Shown: piece by piece, positions 1 through 10,456 of the stretch | Position numbering within the stretch: the stretch's first letter is position 1 | Layout of the letters: every line of letters begins with the position of its first letter | NCBI RefSeq assembly: GCF_001905385.1 | Contig: NZ_LIPF01000002.1 | Span: forward strand, 558,001 to 622,000 | Source of the DNA: Streptomyces sp. CB02414 | GTDB taxonomy: Bacteria > Actinomycetota > Actinomycetes > Streptomycetales > Streptomycetaceae | Length of the DNA: 64,000 bases | Direction: 5' to 3' | Translations under genes and position numbers: made by a program | The notes under the pieces: generated by a model | What the model was told of the DNA's origin: nothing | Database searches by the model: none | The model's input: the letters and a program-made list of their open reading frames with translations, nothing else

Positions 1-317
1 TCGCGGACCCGCTTCTGCAGCCAGGAGCAGGCCGCGCCGCCCTCGACCACCTGGACGTAGACCACGGGCGACAGCGGGCGGAAGGTGCCGGTGCCGGACA
101 GGCGCATCGGGAAGGGGCGGCCGCGGGCCGCGACCTCCGCCAGGTGCGCCTCGATCGCGGGCAGCGCGCCGCCGTCGACCTCGGTCGGCGGCAGCAGGGT
201 GACGTGCGTGGGGATGCCGTGAGCCGCGGCGTCGCCGAAGCCCGCGCGCAGCTGCTGGAGCTTGCTGCCGTGTGGCTCCGGGACCGCGATCGACACGCCG
301 ATCGTTACGGTCCCCAC
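1..317 (-). CDS. 2'-5' RNA ligase / cyclic phosphodiesterase-like protein (3' part outside window)
   Basis: About 105 N-terminal residues are visible; the rest runs off the left edge. The protein starts with GTG at 317, five bases after AGGAG. It contains a motif reading THVTLLPP, the first of the two HxT/S motifs that define the 2H phosphoesterase fold used by 2'-5' RNA ligases and cyclic phosphodiesterases. The second HxT motif would lie beyond the window. Members act on 2',3'-cyclic or 2'-5' linked RNA ends, but the physiological substrate of actinobacterial copies is not known to me. It lies downstream of trpS on the same strand, separated by 186 bp without a clear terminator. The family call is fairly good; the reaction is inference. 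Confidence 0.7.
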   Translation of the reverse strand, partial: MGTVTIGVSIAVPEPHGSKLQQLRAGFGDAAAHGIPTHVTLLPPTEVDGGALPAIEAHLAEVAARGRPFPMRLSGTGTFRPLSPVVYVQVVEGGAACSWLQKRVR

Positions 318-503
318 GTCGTCTCCTGTCGTTACGTGTCACTCGGTGGGTGCCGCTGAGTCGGACACCCGGTTATCGACTGTACGGCCACGACCGTGCC
401 CGGGGCAGGCGCAACCGGAGTGATGTGCAGCGCTACGGCGGCGTGCCGGGGCGCACGGGCGGGGCGGCGGGTGCCGTGAGCAGCACCGGGGGTGGCGCGG
501 CGC

Positions 504-3015
<2,512 letters not shown>

Positions 3016-3049
3016 GAGGACCTCCGGACGGTGTGGTCGGCGTTCGGGT

Positions 3050-3130
3050 CGGCCCAGGCGCACGGCACTCGTCGTTCGAGCCGCTCCCCGATGGTCGGTC
3101 CCATCCCAGCGCGCCAGTCACGGCCCACGG
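3050..3130 (-). promoter_or_regulatory. ZTP (pfl motif) riboswitch upstream of glyA
   Basis: On the minus strand the leader carries both hallmarks of the pfl/ZTP aptamer. The first is GGGCCGTGACTGGCG at 3126-3112, followed by a short GGGA/CCATC hairpin and ATCGGGGAGCGG. The second is the closing GCGCCTGGGC, the complement of 3052-3061. This aptamer senses ZTP/ZMP and is classically found ahead of glyA, folD, purH and related one-carbon or purine genes. The glyA ribosome site (complement of 3021-3025) lies about 25 bases beyond the aptamer, so control of translation initiation is plausible. No equivalent motif was seen ahead of folD or purN-purH in this window. Confidence 0.88.
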
Positions 3131-3190
3131 GCAGCCTACCGGGCGGCCCGGAGTGCCGGGGTGCGGCGTCCACCATGCGAGCGACGGTGC

Positions 3191-4375
3191 TCAGAGGATC
3201 ACATGGGGCAGGAAGCGCGCGTACTCGTCCGTCACCAGGCCCGACGACTCCCTGATGCCGAGGCCCGCCGACTCGTTCTCCACCACCCAGGCACCGAGGA
3301 CGACCCGGTTGCCGTCGAAGTCGGGCAGGGGGGCCAGCTCCTGGTAGCAGCAGGGCTCGGTGCGCTCGGGCGCCTCGGTGCCGGGGCGGTGGATCGTGAC
3401 GCCGGCGCCCTCGCGGCCGAGGAGGGGCTTGGCGACGTAACCGGTGGTGTCGGCGAGGTCGCGGGGGCCGTCGAGGTAGGCGGGGAGGAGGTTGGGGTGG
3501 TCCGGGTACAGCTCCCAGAGGATCGCGAGCAGTGCCTTGTTGCTCAGCAGCATCTTCCAGGCGGGCTCGATCCACAGGGTGGTGCCGGTGCCGCCGCCGT
3601 TGTCGAGGGTGTCGAGGACGTGGTCGGCGAAGCGGTCGGTGGTCAGCCACTCCCAGGGGTAGAGCTTGAAGATGCTGCGGATGAAGCGCAGCTTGGTGTC
3701 GACGAAGCGGCCGGAGAGGCGGTCCCAGCCGATCTCCTCCATGGAGATCCACTCGGTGGCCAGCCCGGCCTGCTCGGCGGTCTCCTTGAGGTAGGCGACC
3801 GTCATCAGGTCCTCGCCCAGCTCGTCGGCCTCGGAGTTCGCGAAGTACAGCGGGGTGCCGGGCGGGAGGAGGGCGGCCTGCCTCTTCCAGGCGTCGATCA
3901 GACGCTCGTGGAGGCTGTTCCACTGGTCGGCGCCGGGGAAGCGCTCCTCCATCCAGAACCACTGCGGGGAGGCGGCCTCCACCAGGGAGGTCGGGGTGTC
4001 CGCGTTGTACTCCAGGAGCTTGGCGGGCCCCGTGCCGTCGTAGCGCAGGTCGAAGCGGGCGTAGACGGAGGGGAGTTCGGCGCGGCGGTGCCAGGCCTCG
4101 GTGACCGCGCGGACCACGCGCGGGTCGGTGATGCCGAGGTCGGCGAAGCGGTTCGCGGTGACGATGTGCTCGGCCGCCGCCAGGCACATGCGGTGCAGTT
4201 CCTCGACGACCTCCTCCAGCGCCTCGACCTCCGGCAGGGAGAAGACGTAGTAGGCGCTCTCGTCCCAGTAGGGGCGCAGGGTGTCGTCGGGGTAGCGGGT
4301 CAGGGGGTAGATGCACCCCTGTTCCTCGACGGTCTGCTGCCAGCCGGGGCGGGGTTCGGTGGTGCGGCGTTCCAT
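3191..4375 (-). CDS. Glutathionylspermidine synthase-like ATP-grasp ligase (YgiC-like)
   Basis: The 394-residue protein looks like the stand-alone C-terminal synthetase domain of glutathionylspermidine synthase: LLEYNADTPTSLVEA near residue 120, IEPAWKMLLSNKALL near 250, and KPLLGREGAGV near 325. No amidase domain is present, as in E. coli YgiC and YjfC, whose substrates are unsettled. Streptomyces make mycothiol rather than glutathione, so the acceptor is probably another peptide or amine; this is inference. It begins 9 bp after a small lipoprotein gene. The same lipoprotein-ligase pairing occurs as ygiB-ygiC in enterobacteria and suggests a linked envelope role. The gene ends just before the glyA leader. 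Confidence 0.85.
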   Translation of the reverse strand: MERRTTEPRPGWQQTVEEQGCIYPLTRYPDDTLRPYWDESAYYVFSLPEVEALEEVVEELHRMCLAAAEHIVTANRFADLGITDPRVVRAVTEAWHRRAELPSVYARFDLRYDGTGPAKLLEYNADTPTSLVEAASPQWFWMEERFPGADQWNSLHERLIDAWKRQAALLPPGTPLYFANSEADELGEDLMTVAYLKETAEQAGLATEWISMEEIGWDRLSGRFVDTKLRFIRSIFKLYPWEWLTTDRFADHVLDTLDNGGGTGTTLWIEPAWKMLLSNKALLAILWELYPDHPNLLPAYLDGPRDLADTTGYVAKPLLGREGAGVTIHRPGTEAPERTEPCCYQELAPLPDFDGNRVVLGAWVVENESAGLGIRESSGLVTDEYARFLPHVIL

Positions 4376-4384
4376 GGTCCGGGC

Positions 4385-4744
4385 TCAGCCGCCGCCGCTG
4401 CCGGAGCCGGAGCAGCCGAAGCCGCCGCGGTCGACGGCCTCGTCACGGCTGAAGGTGCCGTAGTCGGCCCAGCCGTTGCTGACGTCGGCGTCGTAGTACC
4501 AGTCGGCGTCGTCGACGCCCTTGGCGCCCTTCTTCTTGCCGCCCTTGCCGTACGAGCCGCCGGTGGAGCCGGACTTGCAGTTCTTGTCGGCCACGACCTT
4601 GTAGCCGTTGATGTAGTCGTAGCTGTCGCGGTCCACACAGCGGCGGTCGGGGTCCGACCCGCACGCGCTCAGGGCCGCCGCGAGCACTCCCATGCCGCCG
4701 AGCACCACGGTGCTCGACCGCAGCCGTCGCCGGGTCTCCGCCAT
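4385..4744 (-). CDS. Small lipoprotein (YgiB/DUF1190-like) paired with the synthetase
   Basis: A 119-residue protein starting at the ATG at 4744, preceded by GGGGGAGAG. Residues 1-27 form a signal peptide ending in a lipobox (AALSAC, Cys27), so it should be lipid-anchored outside the membrane. The mature part has paired cysteines (RRCVDRDSYDYINGYKVV and DKNCKSG), a Gly/Lys/Ser-rich middle, and a Gly-Ser-rich tail containing one more Cys. Its size, lipobox and position directly before a YgiC-like ligase recall enterobacterial YgiB. The assignment rests mostly on context. An earlier in-frame start at 5068 would run into the MocR gene and is rejected. Confidence 0.75.
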   Translation of the reverse strand: MAETRRRLRSSTVVLGGMGVLAAALSACGSDPDRRCVDRDSYDYINGYKVVADKNCKSGSTGGSYGKGGKKKGAKGVDDADWYYDADVSNGWADYGTFSRDEAVDRGGFGCSGSGSGGG

Positions 4745-4820
4745 GTCCGTCTCTCCCCCGTTGTCCGCTTTCCGGTAAGACAGTTGAGCCGATCGAGTGT
4801 ACGGCCGTCGCCGGGGGACT

Positions 4821-6236
4821 TTACGGCAGCGCCCGGCAGAGCGCGTCCAGGGCCCCTGCCCAGGCGTGGTCCGGCGGGGTGCCGTAGCCGACGACGAGGG
4901 CGTCCAAGGGGGCGACGTCCGCGTCGGGGTGGCGGAAGGTGGACAGGCCGTGGACGGCGAGTCCGTGCCAGGCGGCGGAACGGACGGCCTGCTGCTCGGT
5001 GCCGGGCGGCAGCCGGAGTACGGCGTGCAGTCCGGCGGCGATGCCGGTGACGCGGACGCCGGGGGCACGTTCGGCCAGCGCGGCGACCAGGGCGTCGCGG
5101 CGGCGCCGGTAGCGCAGGCGGGCGGCGCGGACGTGACGGTCGTAGTCGCCGGAGGCGAGGAACTCGGCGAGGGTCAGCTGGTCCAGGACACCGGGGGTGC
5201 GGCCCGCCATGGCGTCCATGGCGTCCTCGACGAGCCCGGGCGGCAGCACCAGCCAGCCCAGGCGCAGGGCGGGGGCGAGGGACTTGCTGGCGGTGCCGAG
5301 GTAGACGACGCGGTCGGGGTCGAGGCCCTGGAGGGCGCCGACGGGCTGGCGGTCGTAGCGGAACTCGCCGTCGTAGTCGTCCTCCAGGACCAGTCCGCCG
5401 GTGCGGCGGGCGCGGTCGATCAGGGCGGTGCGGCGTTCGGGGAGCAGGGGCAGGCCCATCGGGAACTGGTGGGAGGGGGTGAGGAGGACGGCCCCGGCGG
5501 CGCCCGTGCCCGCGTCCGGGTCGCCGTCCGGGTCTTCCTCGGGCGGCCGGGTGCCGCGGTCGTCGAAGGGCAGCGGCGGCGTGGCGAGGCCCGCGCGGGT
5601 GAGCAGGCCGCGGTGGTGGGGCAGGCCGTAGGACTCGACCGACACGGAGCGGGTGCCCCGGTGGCGCAGCAGGTCGGCGAGGACGCCGAGGCCGCCGAGG
5701 AAACCGGCGACGACCACGATGCGGTCGGGGTCGGCGTGCACGCCGCGGGCGCGGGAGAGGTAGCCGGCGAGCGCGGTGCGCAGTACGGCGTGGCCGCGCG
5801 GGTCGCCGTAGCCGAGGGTCCGGTCGGGGGCGGCGGTCAGGGCGCGGCGGGCGGCGCGCAGCCACTGGGTGCGGGGGAACGAGGCGAGTTCGGGGGTGCC
5901 GGGGATCAGGTCGTAGGCGGGGCGGGCCGGTTCCCGGCGGTGCGGCGCGGGGTGGTCGTCGGGGGTGGCGGGGGTGCGGTCGGCGACGCGGGTGCCGGAG
6001 CCCTGGCGGGCGGCGAGCCAGCCCTCGGCGACGAGGTCGGCGTAGACCTCGGCGACGGTGTTGCGGGCCACGCCCAGGTCGGCGGCGAGGGAGCGGGAGG
6101 AGGGCAGCCGGGTGCCGGGGGCCAGCCGGCCGCCGCGGACCGCCTCGCGCAGCGCGTCGGTGAGACCCCGGCGCAGTCCGGGGCCGGACCGGTCGAGGTG
6201 CAGGTCCACGCCGAAAGTGGCCCATGGTTTCGCCAT
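4821..6236 (-). CDS. MocR-type (GntR-aminotransferase fusion) transcriptional regulator
   Basis: The 471-residue protein combines an N-terminal GntR winged helix (residues about 15-80, with LPSSRSLAADLGVARNTVAEVY) and a fold-type I aminotransferase domain. The PLP lysine is in YLGTASKSLAPALRLGW. MocR proteins use PLP or an aldimine as effector; known members control pyridoxal synthesis, GABA or taurine use. It is divergent from the AhpD-like and ICL/PEPM-like genes, which are the likely targets along with itself. A perfect CCCATGG palindrome overlaps its own ATG and could be an autoregulatory operator. The ATG at 6236 is chosen because the fold begins right after it; the longer reading to 6311 runs into the divergent gene. 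Confidence 0.9.
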   Translation of the reverse strand: MAKPWATFGVDLHLDRSGPGLRRGLTDALREAVRGGRLAPGTRLPSSRSLAADLGVARNTVAEVYADLVAEGWLAARQGSGTRVADRTPATPDDHPAPHRREPARPAYDLIPGTPELASFPRTQWLRAARRALTAAPDRTLGYGDPRGHAVLRTALAGYLSRARGVHADPDRIVVVAGFLGGLGVLADLLRHRGTRSVSVESYGLPHHRGLLTRAGLATPPLPFDDRGTRPPEEDPDGDPDAGTGAAGAVLLTPSHQFPMGLPLLPERRTALIDRARRTGGLVLEDDYDGEFRYDRQPVGALQGLDPDRVVYLGTASKSLAPALRLGWLVLPPGLVEDAMDAMAGRTPGVLDQLTLAEFLASGDYDRHVRAARLRYRRRRDALVAALAERAPGVRVTGIAAGLHAVLRLPPGTEQQAVRSAAWHGLAVHGLSTFRHPDADVAPLDALVVGYGTPPDHAWAGALDALCRALP

Positions 6237-6260
6237 GGGAATGGACCATACCCGTGGGCT
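6221..6260. promoter_or_regulatory. Divergent promoter with inverted repeats, probable MocR operator
   Basis: CCCATGG (6221-6227), five bases, then CCATGGG (6233-6239) form a perfect inverted repeat. It is followed by ATGGACCAT (6240-6248), itself an inverted repeat around a central A. The cluster spans the start codon of the MocR gene and ends about 35 bp before the divergent start at 6284. MocR regulators usually bind repeats of this size between themselves and a divergent target. Binding is inference. Confidence 0.5.
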
Positions 6261-6283
6261 GCCTCGCCCATAGTCTCGACGGC

Positions 6284-6793
6284 ATGACGACGACGAACGA
6301 GAACACCGCAACCGATGCCTTCGCCCCCGAGGAGCCCGCCCGGCTGGAGTGGGCCAAGCACGCCCCCGAGGTCTGGAAGGCGATGCTGGGGCTGGAGAAG
6401 GCGGCGGGCCGGGGCCTGGACCCGAAGCTCAAGGAACTGGTGAAGATCCGCGCCTCGCAGCTCAACCACTGCGCCTTCTGCCTGGACATGCACACCAAGG
6501 ACGCGCTCGCGGCCGGTGAGAGCGTGGAGCGGATCGTGCAGCTCTCCGCGTGGGAGGAGTCGCGGCACTTCTACACGGAGAAGGAGATCGCGGCGATCGA
6601 GCTGACCGAGGCGGTCACCGTGCTGACGGACGGCTTCGTCCCGGACGACGTGTACGCGAGGGCCGCCAAGCTCTTCGACGAGAGCGAGCTGGCCCACCTG
6701 ATCGCCGCGATCACGGTGATCAACGCCTGGAACCGCTTCGGTGTGACGTGCCGGCTGACGCCGGGGCACTACACGCCGGGGCAGCACGGATGA
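6284..6793 (+). CDS. AhpD/carboxymuconolactone decarboxylase-family protein
   Basis: The 169-residue all-helical protein has the AhpD-type redox signature LNHCAFCLDMHTKDA near residues 62-76: a CxxC followed by His, with Glu residues nearby. Such proteins act as alkylhydroperoxidases or thiol-disulfide carriers, and many of this class are of unknown substrate. The ATG at 6284 (MTTTNENTATDAF) is chosen over an in-frame ATG at 6224 that lies inside the MocR reading frame and operator. It overlaps the next gene by ATGA, so the two are translationally coupled. Both are probably controlled by the divergent MocR protein. Confidence 0.88.
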   Translation: MTTTNENTATDAFAPEEPARLEWAKHAPEVWKAMLGLEKAAGRGLDPKLKELVKIRASQLNHCAFCLDMHTKDALAAGESVERIVQLSAWEESRHFYTEKEIAAIELTEAVTVLTDGFVPDDVYARAAKLFDESELAHLIAAITVINAWNRFGVTCRLTPGHYTPGQHG

Positions 6794-7542
6794 CCGACCG
6801 TACGGCGCGGCCGGTGACGGATGCGGACCGTTTCCGTGCCCTGCACCACGGCCGCGCGCCCGGCGACCCTCTCGTCCTGCCCGGCCCGTGGGACGCGGCG
6901 AGCGCCCGCGTCTTCGCGGACGCCGGGTTCCCGGCGCTCGCCACGCCCAGCGCGGGCGTGGCGGCGTCCCTCGGGTACGAGGACGGGGCGACCCCGGCCG
7001 ACGAGATGTTCGCGGCGGTCGCGCGGATCGCGCGGTCCGTGGACGTGCCCGTCTCGGCGGACGTCGAGGACGGGTACGGGCTGGCGCCGAAGGAGCTGGT
7101 GGAGCGGCTGCTGGAGTCGGGCGCCGTGGGCTGCAACCTGGAGGACTCCGCAGGCGGGGTGCTCAAGGACCCGCGCGAGCACGCGGAGTGGCTGGGCGAG
7201 GTGCGGGCGGCGGCCGGGGACCGGCTGTTCGTCAACGCCCGGATCGACACGTTCATCAGGGGCGTCGCCGACCCGGACGCCGCGATCGGGCGGGCCGCGC
7301 TGTACGTCGCGGCGGGCGCCGACTGCGTGTATCCGATCGGCGCCCCCGTCGGCGTACTGCCGCTGCTGCGGTCCGGCATCCAGGGGCCGGTGAACGTCGG
7401 CGGGCGGCCCGGGGAGGGCCCCGCGTCCGCCGAGCTGAGGAGGCTCGGCGAACTCGGGGCCACCCGGATCACGTTCGGGCCGGGCCTCCAGCGGCGCGCG
7501 GAGGGCGCGCTGCGGGAGATCGCGGCGGAACTGGTGAGGTGA
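6790..7542 (+). CDS. Isocitrate lyase/PEP mutase-superfamily enzyme
   Basis: A 250-residue TIM barrel of the ICL/PEPM superfamily. LVLPGPWDAASARVFADAGF opens the fold and SADVEDGYG carries the metal-binding acidic residues, followed by NLEDS. The KKCGH loop of true isocitrate and methylisocitrate lyases is not present, so the reaction could be oxaloacetate or phosphonopyruvate hydrolysis, methylisocitrate-like cleavage, or something else. It begins inside the stop of the AhpD-like gene (ATGA) and ends 3 bp from the convergent betaine-binding-protein gene. No terminator is visible in that gap, so antisense read-through is possible. Confidence 0.8.
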   Translation: MTDRTARPVTDADRFRALHHGRAPGDPLVLPGPWDAASARVFADAGFPALATPSAGVAASLGYEDGATPADEMFAAVARIARSVDVPVSADVEDGYGLAPKELVERLLESGAVGCNLEDSAGGVLKDPREHAEWLGEVRAAAGDRLFVNARIDTFIRGVADPDAAIGRAALYVAAGADCVYPIGAPVGVLPLLRSGIQGPVNVGGRPGEGPASAELRRLGELGATRITFGPGLQRRAEGALREIAAELVR

Positions 7543-7545
7543 GGG

Positions 7546-8508
7546 TCAGGGCAGCCACTGCTTCCAGACGGACTCGTGGCTGTCCACCCACTTCTTCGCG
7601 GCCTCCTCGGGCCGCATCTTCTGCTCGGCGATCATCAGGGAGACCTGGTTCTGGTCCTCGGTCGTCCACTTGAAGTTCTTCAGGAACTCCGCCGCCTCGC
7701 CGCCGTTCTCCGCGAAGTCGGCGTTGAGGTACTTCTGGAGCTCGGTGACCGGGTAGGCGCAGTCGACCTTCGCCGGGTCGGCGTCGCAGCCCTCCTCGTA
7801 CGGCGGAAGCTTCACCTCCGTCATCGGGACCTTCTCGAACAGCCACTGGGGGGTGTACCAGTAGGTGAGGAAGGGCTTCTTCTCCTTGGCGAACTGCTGG
7901 ATCTGGGTGATCTGGGCGGCCTCCGAGCCGGCGAAGACGACCTTGTAGTCCAGGTTCAGGTTCTTGACCAGCGCCTTGTCGTTGGTGACGTAGGACGGGG
8001 AGCCGTCCATCAGCTGGCCCTTGTCACCACTCTCCGCGGTACGCATCTGGTCGGCGTACTTGTCGAGGTTCTTCCAGTCCGTGACGTCCGGGTGCTTCTT
8101 CGCGAAGTACGTCGGCACGAACCAGCCGATGTGGCCGGTGACGCCGAGGTCGCCGCCGGGGGCGATGGTCTGCTTGTCCTCGACGTACCGCTGTTCCTGC
8201 TCGGGGTGGCCCCAGTCCTCCAGGATGGCGTCGACCCGGCCCTGGCTGAGCGCGTCCCACGCGGGGACCTCGTCGACCTGGACGGTGTCGACGCGGTAGC
8301 CGAGCTCGTGCTCCAGCAGGTACTGGGCGACGGCCACGTTGGCCTGGGCGCCGACCCAGGACTGCACGGACAGGGTGACGGTCCTGGCGCCCTGGGCGTT
8401 CGCGAACGGGGACGCCTGCTTGGTCATGTCGGCGGCGCCGCAGCCGGTGAGCAGCGTCAGCGCGGCCACGCCGGCGATCGCGGAGGTCGTACGCATACGC
8501 GGTCGCAT
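7546..8508 (-). CDS. Glycine betaine ABC transporter substrate-binding lipoprotein
   Basis: The 320-residue protein has a lipoprotein signal (LTLLTGC, Cys23) and an OpuAC/ProX-type fold. It resembles osmoprotectant-binding proteins in SVQSWVGAQANVAVAQYLLE, in DAILEDWGHPEQ and in aromatic residues such as YWYTPQWLFEKVP that could form a betaine-binding cage. It would deliver glycine betaine or choline to the fused permease upstream. The ATG at 8508 lies 1 bp after the permease stop. The gene is last in the operon betB-betA-ATPase-permease-SBP. The start MRPRMRTT is taken from the frame; an internal ATG at residue 5 is a close alternative. Confidence 0.92.
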   Translation of the reverse strand: MRPRMRTTSAIAGVAALTLLTGCGAADMTKQASPFANAQGARTVTLSVQSWVGAQANVAVAQYLLEHELGYRVDTVQVDEVPAWDALSQGRVDAILEDWGHPEQEQRYVEDKQTIAPGGDLGVTGHIGWFVPTYFAKKHPDVTDWKNLDKYADQMRTAESGDKGQLMDGSPSYVTNDKALVKNLNLDYKVVFAGSEAAQITQIQQFAKEKKPFLTYWYTPQWLFEKVPMTEVKLPPYEEGCDADPAKVDCAYPVTELQKYLNADFAENGGEAAEFLKNFKWTTEDQNQVSLMIAEQKMRPEEAAKKWVDSHESVWKQWLP

Positions 8509-8509
8509 G

Positions 8510-10456
8510 TCAGGCTCCCTTCTTCGTCGTACGGCGTTCGGTGGGCTGGGTGACCCGGTCGAGCATCAGGCCGAGGCAGACGATCGCCGCGCCGGCCACC
8601 AGGCCGGTCGCCAGGTCGCCCTGCGCCAGGCCGAAGACGACCTGGTAGCCGAGGGCGCCGCCGCCGACCAGGCCGCCGATGATGACGACGGCGAGGACCA
8701 GGACGACGCCCTGGTTGACGGCGAGCAGCAGGGCCGGGCGGGCCAGCGGGAGCTGGACCTGGCGGAGCTGCTGGCCGCTGGTGGCGCCGAGCGAGCGGGC
8801 CGACTCCATGGCGGCCGGGTCCACCTGGCGCAGGCCCTGGGCGGTGATACGGACGACGGCCGGGAGGGCGTAGACGACCGCGGCGGCCACGGCGGGCGCC
8901 CGGCCGACCCCGAAGAGGGCGACGACAGGGATCAGGTACACGAACTGCGGCATCGTCTGGAAGACGTCCAGGACGGGCCGCAGCGCGCGCTCGACGCGGT
9001 CGCTGCGGGCGGCGGCGACACCGGTCGCGAAGCCGATGACCAGGGTGACGGCGACGGCCGCGAGGACCTGCGAGAGCGTGTCCAGGGACGGGTTCCACAC
9101 GCCGAGGACGCCGATCGCCGCCATGGCGAGGACGGCGGTGAGCGCGGTGCGCCAGGTGCCGATCAGCCAGGCCAGTGCGGCGACGATCAGGAGCACCGAC
9201 CACCAGGGCAGCCATTGGAGGCCGTCCCGCAGCGGGTTGAGGACCCAGTTGGTGAAGTGCGCGGCCCAGTCGGCGGTGCCGCCGACGACGGGGACGCCGG
9301 AGTACAGGTGGGCGGTCATCCAGTCGACGGCCCGGTTGACGGGCTCGGCGATGTTCAGCTCCCAGCCGTCGGGCCACTCCAGGAACCCGGCGAGACGTCC
9401 GGCGACCGCGACGGCCGCGGCGGCGGCCAGGGCGTACAGCCAGGTCAGCGGGGGCTTCCCGGGCTCGCCGAGCCGCTCCCCCGCCGCGCCGGTCACGCGG
9501 TCCAGGACGACGGCGAGCAGCACGATCGGGATGCCGGCCGCGAGGGCCGCGCCGACGTCGACCGAGGCGAGGGCCTGGTAGACGCGGTCACCGAGGCCGC
9601 CGGCGCCGATGACGGAGGCGATGACGGCCATGGAGAGCGCCATCATGATCGTCTGGTTGACGCCGAGCAGGAGTTCCTTGCGGGCCAGCGGAATGCGGGC
9701 GGTCAGCAGGCGCTGGCGGCTCGTGGTACCGAGGGACTCGACGGCTTCGAGGACCTCCTTGTCGGCGCCGCGCAGGCCGAGGGCGGTGAGGCGGGCCATC
9801 GGCGGGGCGGCGTAGACGACCGTGGCCAGGACGGCGGCGGGGACGCCGATGCCGAAGACCAGGACGACGGGGAGCAGGTACGCGAAGGCGGGGAGCACCT
9901 GCATGGTGTCGAGCACCGGGCGCAGGACGCGGTCCATGCGGTCGGAGAGGCCGGCGGCCAGGCCCAGCAGGGCGCCCACGGCGACCGACGCGAGCACGGC
10001 CACGACCATGAGCGCGAGGGTCTGCATGGTCGGCACCCACATGCCGAGCAGGCCGCAGGCCAGGAACGCGGCGGCCGTGCCGAGGGCCAGCTTCACGCCG
10101 GCCACGCGCCATGCGACCAGCGCGCCGATCGCGGTGACCCCGGCCCAGCCGACGGCGAGGAGGGCGAGGTAGACGGCGCGTACGGCGATGACGACGACGT
10201 TGCTGACGTGCCCGAAGAAGTAGAGGAACAGCGGGTGGCTGTCCCGGTTGTCGATGATCCAGTCGCTGGCCTTGCCGAGGGGTTCGGAGAGGTCGACGGT
10301 GAGGGCGCTCGGCCAGGTGGTGCCGCCCCACTGGGTGACGGCCAGGGGGACGAGAATCGCGGCGGCGACCGCGAGGGTGAGGAGCTTGCGGACGGCGGGG
10401 CGGGTGAGGACGCCCGGCGGGGCGGCCTTGGCGGGCGCCGCGGTGATCGTCGCCAT
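8510..10456 (-). CDS. Glycine betaine ABC permease with two fused transmembrane domains
   Basis: A 648-residue integral membrane protein containing two complete permease units in tandem. Each has an EAA-type cytoplasmic loop: EAVESLGTTSRQRLLTARIP in the first half and ESARSLGATSGQQLRQVQLP in the second. Each also has the following LARxxLLLxVNQ helix. Most ProW/OpuAB permeases have one such domain and form a dimer; here the dimer appears fused. Its ATG at 10456 shares one base with the ATPase stop, and its stop is 1 bp from the binding-protein start. A continuous frame to 11599 exists, but that extension lies inside the ATPase gene and is not coding. Confidence 0.93.
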   Translation of the reverse strand: MATITAAPAKAAPPGVLTRPAVRKLLTLAVAAAILVPLAVTQWGGTTWPSALTVDLSEPLGKASDWIIDNRDSHPLFLYFFGHVSNVVVIAVRAVYLALLAVGWAGVTAIGALVAWRVAGVKLALGTAAAFLACGLLGMWVPTMQTLALMVVAVLASVAVGALLGLAAGLSDRMDRVLRPVLDTMQVLPAFAYLLPVVLVFGIGVPAAVLATVVYAAPPMARLTALGLRGADKEVLEAVESLGTTSRQRLLTARIPLARKELLLGVNQTIMMALSMAVIASVIGAGGLGDRVYQALASVDVGAALAAGIPIVLLAVVLDRVTGAAGERLGEPGKPPLTWLYALAAAAAVAVAGRLAGFLEWPDGWELNIAEPVNRAVDWMTAHLYSGVPVVGGTADWAAHFTNWVLNPLRDGLQWLPWWSVLLIVAALAWLIGTWRTALTAVLAMAAIGVLGVWNPSLDTLSQVLAAVAVTLVIGFATGVAAARSDRVERALRPVLDVFQTMPQFVYLIPVVALFGVGRAPAVAAAVVYALPAVVRITAQGLRQVDPAAMESARSLGATSGQQLRQVQLPLARPALLLAVNQGVVLVLAVVIIGGLVGGGALGYQVVFGLAQGDLATGLVAGAAIVCLGLMLDRVTQPTERRTTKKGA

